Assembly (NCBI GenBank): GCA_910588505.1
Contig: CAJUPQ010000012.1
Location: 1 to 62,564 of the forward strand
Reading direction: 5' to 3'
DNA: 62,564 nt
DNA from: an uncultured Hungatella sp.
GTDB taxonomy: Bacteria; Bacillota; Clostridia; Lachnospirales; Lachnospiraceae
Position 1 is the stretch's first letter. Each line of letters begins with the position of its first letter. Made by a program: the position numbers and the translations under genes. The notes beneath the pieces are model-generated. The model had not been told where the DNA came from. It did not search any database and saw only the letters and a list, made by a program, of their open reading frames with translations. Shown in pieces: positions 60,036 through 62,564 of the stretch.

Positions 60036-61028
60036 TCATCGCTCCTTCCTCATCCTTGCCGCTCTGGCTTCCACCATTCTCATCCCCAGCTTCCTGCTGA
60101 TAAGCCACCGAATCTCCGGCCACAGAACCGTCGCGTAATCCAGCCCGTGGTAAACCGCCATATAGATCTCCTTCCCCCGCTCCTTGGGCGTTCCCGCCCA
60201 CGGAGTCTGAGCTAAATAGTTGTCATAGGCCCTGCGGTAATGATTTAGATTTCCCCGGATCCAGGGCCTCTCATCCCCCATATAGTGGATAATTGCCGGA
60301 TGCTTTTTGGCCTTTACAAACCTGTCCTCGCCCACTTCCCCATAAGAAGCGCTGTGCCTCACCAGATCTCCATAAGAAAAATATCGGTAATTGGTAAAAA
60401 AATTATACTGGGGGTCCAAAGCCTTGATCTCCCCCTTTAAAACCCCGTTCAGCACATCCTGGTCACTGGCAAATAATTTCCCGCCCTTATCCCTCCAGAA
60501 ATCCAAAAGCCGGCTCTGAACCTGCCGTTCCCTCCACTGCCCTAGATCCACCAAAAGTACCCCGGAATTAAAATAGGGCTGTTCCCTGCCAAGACCTACG
60601 GACGCTTTCACCGCCTCATAGATCGTCGGCTCCATAACCGCCCCCATAACCTTCCCCTCCAGGTCCGTATGCCAGAGTCCCTTTAAAGACCGGACAACCA
60701 CCGTATCACAGTCCAGATACAGAACCCTCTTCACACAGTCCGGAAGCATCTCCCCCATAAAAAGCCGGCTCATAATGCTGATATCGTATCCCCCGGTATC
60801 CGCCTGAAAACCAATCCGGTCCTTCAGATCCCCCATCTCCACAAACACCAGCTCTCTCCCATACCTTGCCGCGATCTCCTCCAGTCTGTTCTGGTTGTCC
60901 GCAGATAACCCCAACGACAAAACATACACCGCAATACGCGGACATCCCCGATTCGCGTCAAATAGAGAACACATAGAAGTTCCCAAATGCCTGACATACG
61001 AATCATTAGAAGCATACACAATATTCAT
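60036..61028 (-). CDS. GT8 glycosyltransferase (LgtC-like)
   Basis: A 330-residue retaining GT-A enzyme of family GT8. MNIVYASNDSYVRHLGTSMCSL is the nucleotide-sugar-binding start, VLYLDCDTVVV the DxD motif, YFNSGVLLVDLGQWRE and the late IIHYMGDERPW the acceptor and His motifs. These enzymes transfer glucose or galactose. It is the first of three transferases in a row. Confidence 0.92.
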   Translation of the reverse strand: MNIVYASNDSYVRHLGTSMCSLFDANRGCPRIAVYVLSLGLSADNQNRLEEIAARYGRELVFVEMGDLKDRIGFQADTGGYDISIMSRLFMGEMLPDCVKRVLYLDCDTVVVRSLKGLWHTDLEGKVMGAVMEPTIYEAVKASVGLGREQPYFNSGVLLVDLGQWRERQVQSRLLDFWRDKGGKLFASDQDVLNGVLKGEIKALDPQYNFFTNYRYFSYGDLVRHSASYGEVGEDRFVKAKKHPAIIHYMGDERPWIRGNLNHYRRAYDNYLAQTPWAGTPKERGKEIYMAVYHGLDYATVLWPEIRWLISRKLGMRMVEARAARMRKER

Positions 61029-61052
61029 GACCAGCCAGTCTCCCTTTCTATG

Positions 61053-61100
61053 AAAAAAACGCCGCTATAAATCGAGACCCACATCCCCATTATAGCAGCG
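61053..61100 (-). terminator. Intrinsic terminator of rpiB/dehydrogenase operon
   Basis: On the minus strand CGCTGCTATAA (61090-61100) pairs with TTATAGCGGCG (61060-61070), 11 bp with one G-T wobble, followed by seven T. It lies just after the dehydrogenase stop at 61113. Confidence 0.85.
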
Positions 61101-61112
61101 TCCGCACATTCT

Positions 61113-62078
61113 CTATCGCTTCCGATACCCGGTCCCAAAATCCACCAGATTCCTCATCCCATCCGCATCTCCATCCAAAAACTTCTCCAGATTCTCCCCC
61201 GCGATCCTCACGATCCTCTCAAACGTCTCCTTCAGATGGTACTGTCCGGAAATATGGGGTGTGATCACCATTCTGGGAGCATCCCACAGAGGATGATCAC
61301 CAGGCAGCGGCTCCGGGTCCGTCACATCCACCCCGCAGCCTCCCAGATGCCCTTCTTTCAGTGCCCTGCACAGAGCGTCCCCGTCGATGGCGCTCCCTCT
61401 CCCCACATTCAGCAGGTACGCCCCCGGCTTCATAAGCCCAAGCCGCCTTTCATCCATAATGTGGTATGTGCTGGGGCTGTTCGGCAGAGAAAGAGCCACA
61501 AAATCCGCTCTGGGCAGAAGTTCATCCAGACTGTCTGTGGTATAGATCTCGTCCAGATACTCCGGCTTCTCCCCCGGGGTCCTTCTCACTCCTATGGTGT
61601 AGCTGCCAAGAGCCTTCATTCTCTTTGCGTACTCTCCGCCAATATCCCCAAGGCCCACCACCAGGGTGGCAGATCCCCACACAGAAGTCACATCCCCTTC
61701 ATCCTTCCACTGATGGTCCGCCTGATTGCGGCAATAACGGTAAAACTTATTCTGCAGCAAAAAAGACATTCCCACCATATACTCGGAGATCGCAAGGCCG
61801 TAAGCCCCTGTGGCGTTGGTGAGAATCACTCCGGGCTTCAACACGCCGGGAATACAGTAATTGTCCGAGCCGGCAGAATTTAACTGTATCCACTTAAGAT
61901 TCTCCGCCTCTTTCAAAAGCCCCGGCTCTACATTACCGATGATGATCTCCGCGTCCCGGATATCCTCTCCTGTCACAGCCGACGGCGATGTATAAACAAA
62001 CGCGCTCCCGTCCCCAATCTTTTCAAAATACTCCTTATGCCTGTCCTCAACAGGTATGGTCACCACGATTTTCTTCAT
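61113..62078 (-). CDS. D-isomer 2-hydroxyacid dehydrogenase
   Basis: A 321-residue NAD(P)-dependent dehydrogenase. WIQLNSAGSDNY, the Rossmann motif LVVGLGDIGGEYAKRM, NVGRGSAIDGDAL with the catalytic Arg, GVDVTDPEPLP with Glu and VITPHISGQY with His are present. The family acts on glyoxylate, hydroxypyruvate, phosphoglycerate or similar acids; the missing C-terminal ACT domain excludes long SerA. Its ATG overlaps the RpiB stop (ATGA). Confidence 0.92.
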   Translation of the reverse strand: MKKIVVTIPVEDRHKEYFEKIGDGSAFVYTSPSAVTGEDIRDAEIIIGNVEPGLLKEAENLKWIQLNSAGSDNYCIPGVLKPGVILTNATGAYGLAISEYMVGMSFLLQNKFYRYCRNQADHQWKDEGDVTSVWGSATLVVGLGDIGGEYAKRMKALGSYTIGVRRTPGEKPEYLDEIYTTDSLDELLPRADFVALSLPNSPSTYHIMDERRLGLMKPGAYLLNVGRGSAIDGDALCRALKEGHLGGCGVDVTDPEPLPGDHPLWDAPRMVITPHISGQYHLKETFERIVRIAGENLEKFLDGDADGMRNLVDFGTGYRKR

Positions 62079-62515
62079 CGGTTCTCAATCTCCATCAGCT
62101 GGTCCACCCGTCTCTGGTGTCTTCCGCCTTCATACTCCGTGTCAAGCCATGCGTCCGTGATCATCTTTGCCATCTCGATACCAATGATCCTGGCCCCAAA
62201 CCCCAGCACATTGGAATCATTGTGCATTCTGGACAGCCGGGCTGTACAAGGCTCGCTGCACACACAGGCCCGGATGCCCTTTACTTTGTTGGCTGCCATG
62301 GAAATGCCGACTCCGGTGCCGCAGATCACGATTCCCAGATCCGCCTCCCCGGACGCCACAGCCCTTCCCACCTTCTCCCCGTATACCGGGTAATCACAGC
62401 TGTCGCAAGTGTTGGTCCCCATATCCTCCACTAAAATTCCGCGGCCCTCCAGATGCGCCTTAATGGCCTCTTTCATCTCCACAGCCGCATGGTCATTGCC
62501 TATCGCTATTTTCAT
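62075..62515 (-). CDS. rpiB: Ribose-5-phosphate isomerase B
   Basis: A 146-residue RpiB/LacAB-fold isomerase interconverting ribose-5-phosphate and ribulose-5-phosphate. KIAIGNDHAAVEMKEAI, IVICGTGVGISMAANKVKGIRA with the catalytic Cys, and RMHNDSNVLGFGARIIG with the His are visible. The ATG at 62515 has GGAG 6 nt upstream; the frame is open to 62554. It is coupled to the dehydrogenase gene. Confidence 0.94.
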   Translation of the reverse strand: MKIAIGNDHAAVEMKEAIKAHLEGRGILVEDMGTNTCDSCDYPVYGEKVGRAVASGEADLGIVICGTGVGISMAANKVKGIRACVCSEPCTARLSRMHNDSNVLGFGARIIGIEMAKMITDAWLDTEYEGGRHQRRVDQLMEIENR

Positions 62516-62564
62516 ATAAATCTCCATTCCGCCGCCTTTCAGTTGGCGGCACAAATAGTAATGA

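Noticed and set aside
1..62564. CRISPR array, tRNA or rRNA genes
   Set aside because: No regularly spaced repeats and no recognisable tRNA or rRNA sequence were seen on either strand by eye.

Overview
The window looks like chromosomal DNA from an anaerobic, gut-type Firmicute, most likely a Lachnospiraceae-like Clostridia. This is inferred from roughly balanced base composition, near-universal AGGAGG-type ribosome binding sites, sigma-A promoters (TTGACA/TATAAT, 17 bp spacing, and several TGnTATAAT extended -10 boxes), a CIRCE operator at clpB, FeoA/FeoB, BlaI/M56 genes, and a glycan locus of Firmicute type. No rRNA, tRNA, CRISPR array or complete transposon was recognised.

Layout. 0.3-6.5 kb: a FlaA1/CapD-type nucleotide-sugar dehydratase, a structured 138-bp repeat, two tandem O-antigen-ligase-like membrane proteins and a TtcA-like tRNA thiolase. 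6.7-14 kb: cysE, a PrcB-like lipoprotein candidate, clpB, and a divergent pair made of a Panacea-domain gene and a beta-CASP RNase with a long unexplained C-terminus. 14-23 kb: three unknown envelope proteins, sfsA, feoA and feoB separated by a reversed small gene, a MATE exporter and a cysteine-cluster protein. 21.7-26.6 kb: a probable defence or stress island with an AAA+ ATPase/subtilisin pair (IetAS-like) followed by a small gene, a long RelA/SpoT-type alarmone synthetase and another small gene. 26.8-31.9 kb: an unknown operon (WG-repeat, zinc-ribbon, small protein), an AAA-like/PD-(D/E)XK protein and a nitroreductase.

32-47 kb is a large minus-strand surface-polysaccharide locus: DegT aminotransferase, several GT2 enzymes, a Wzx-like flippase, DUF2304 and DUF2142 proteins, RmlC, a Wzm/Wzt ABC exporter and a 1326-residue protein combining methyltransferase, kinase-like, coiled-coil, GT2 and GT4 segments. 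An AlbA_2/Schlafen-type regulator of different composition sits inside it. 47-53 kb is a decaying, AT-rich accessory stretch: remnants of a LysR/aldo-keto reductase pair, an M56/BlaI sensor-repressor operon, a nonsense-interrupted LytTR response regulator, and a secreted-protein/membrane-protein group. 53.4-58.1 kb has a second AAA-like/PD-(D/E)XK protein translationally coupled to a HemC-CobA-HemD triple fusion, preceded by a Met8/SirC-like precorrin-2 dehydrogenase, together giving a compact siroheme/precorrin route. 58.1-62.5 kb holds three more glycosyltransferases (two GT2, one GT8), a 2-hydroxyacid dehydrogenase and RpiB.

Most genes are on the minus strand, and ATGA or TGATG overlaps mark several tightly coupled operons. 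Starts were chosen from ribosome binding sites and promoter positions. All functions come from reading motifs by eye; no database search was run.
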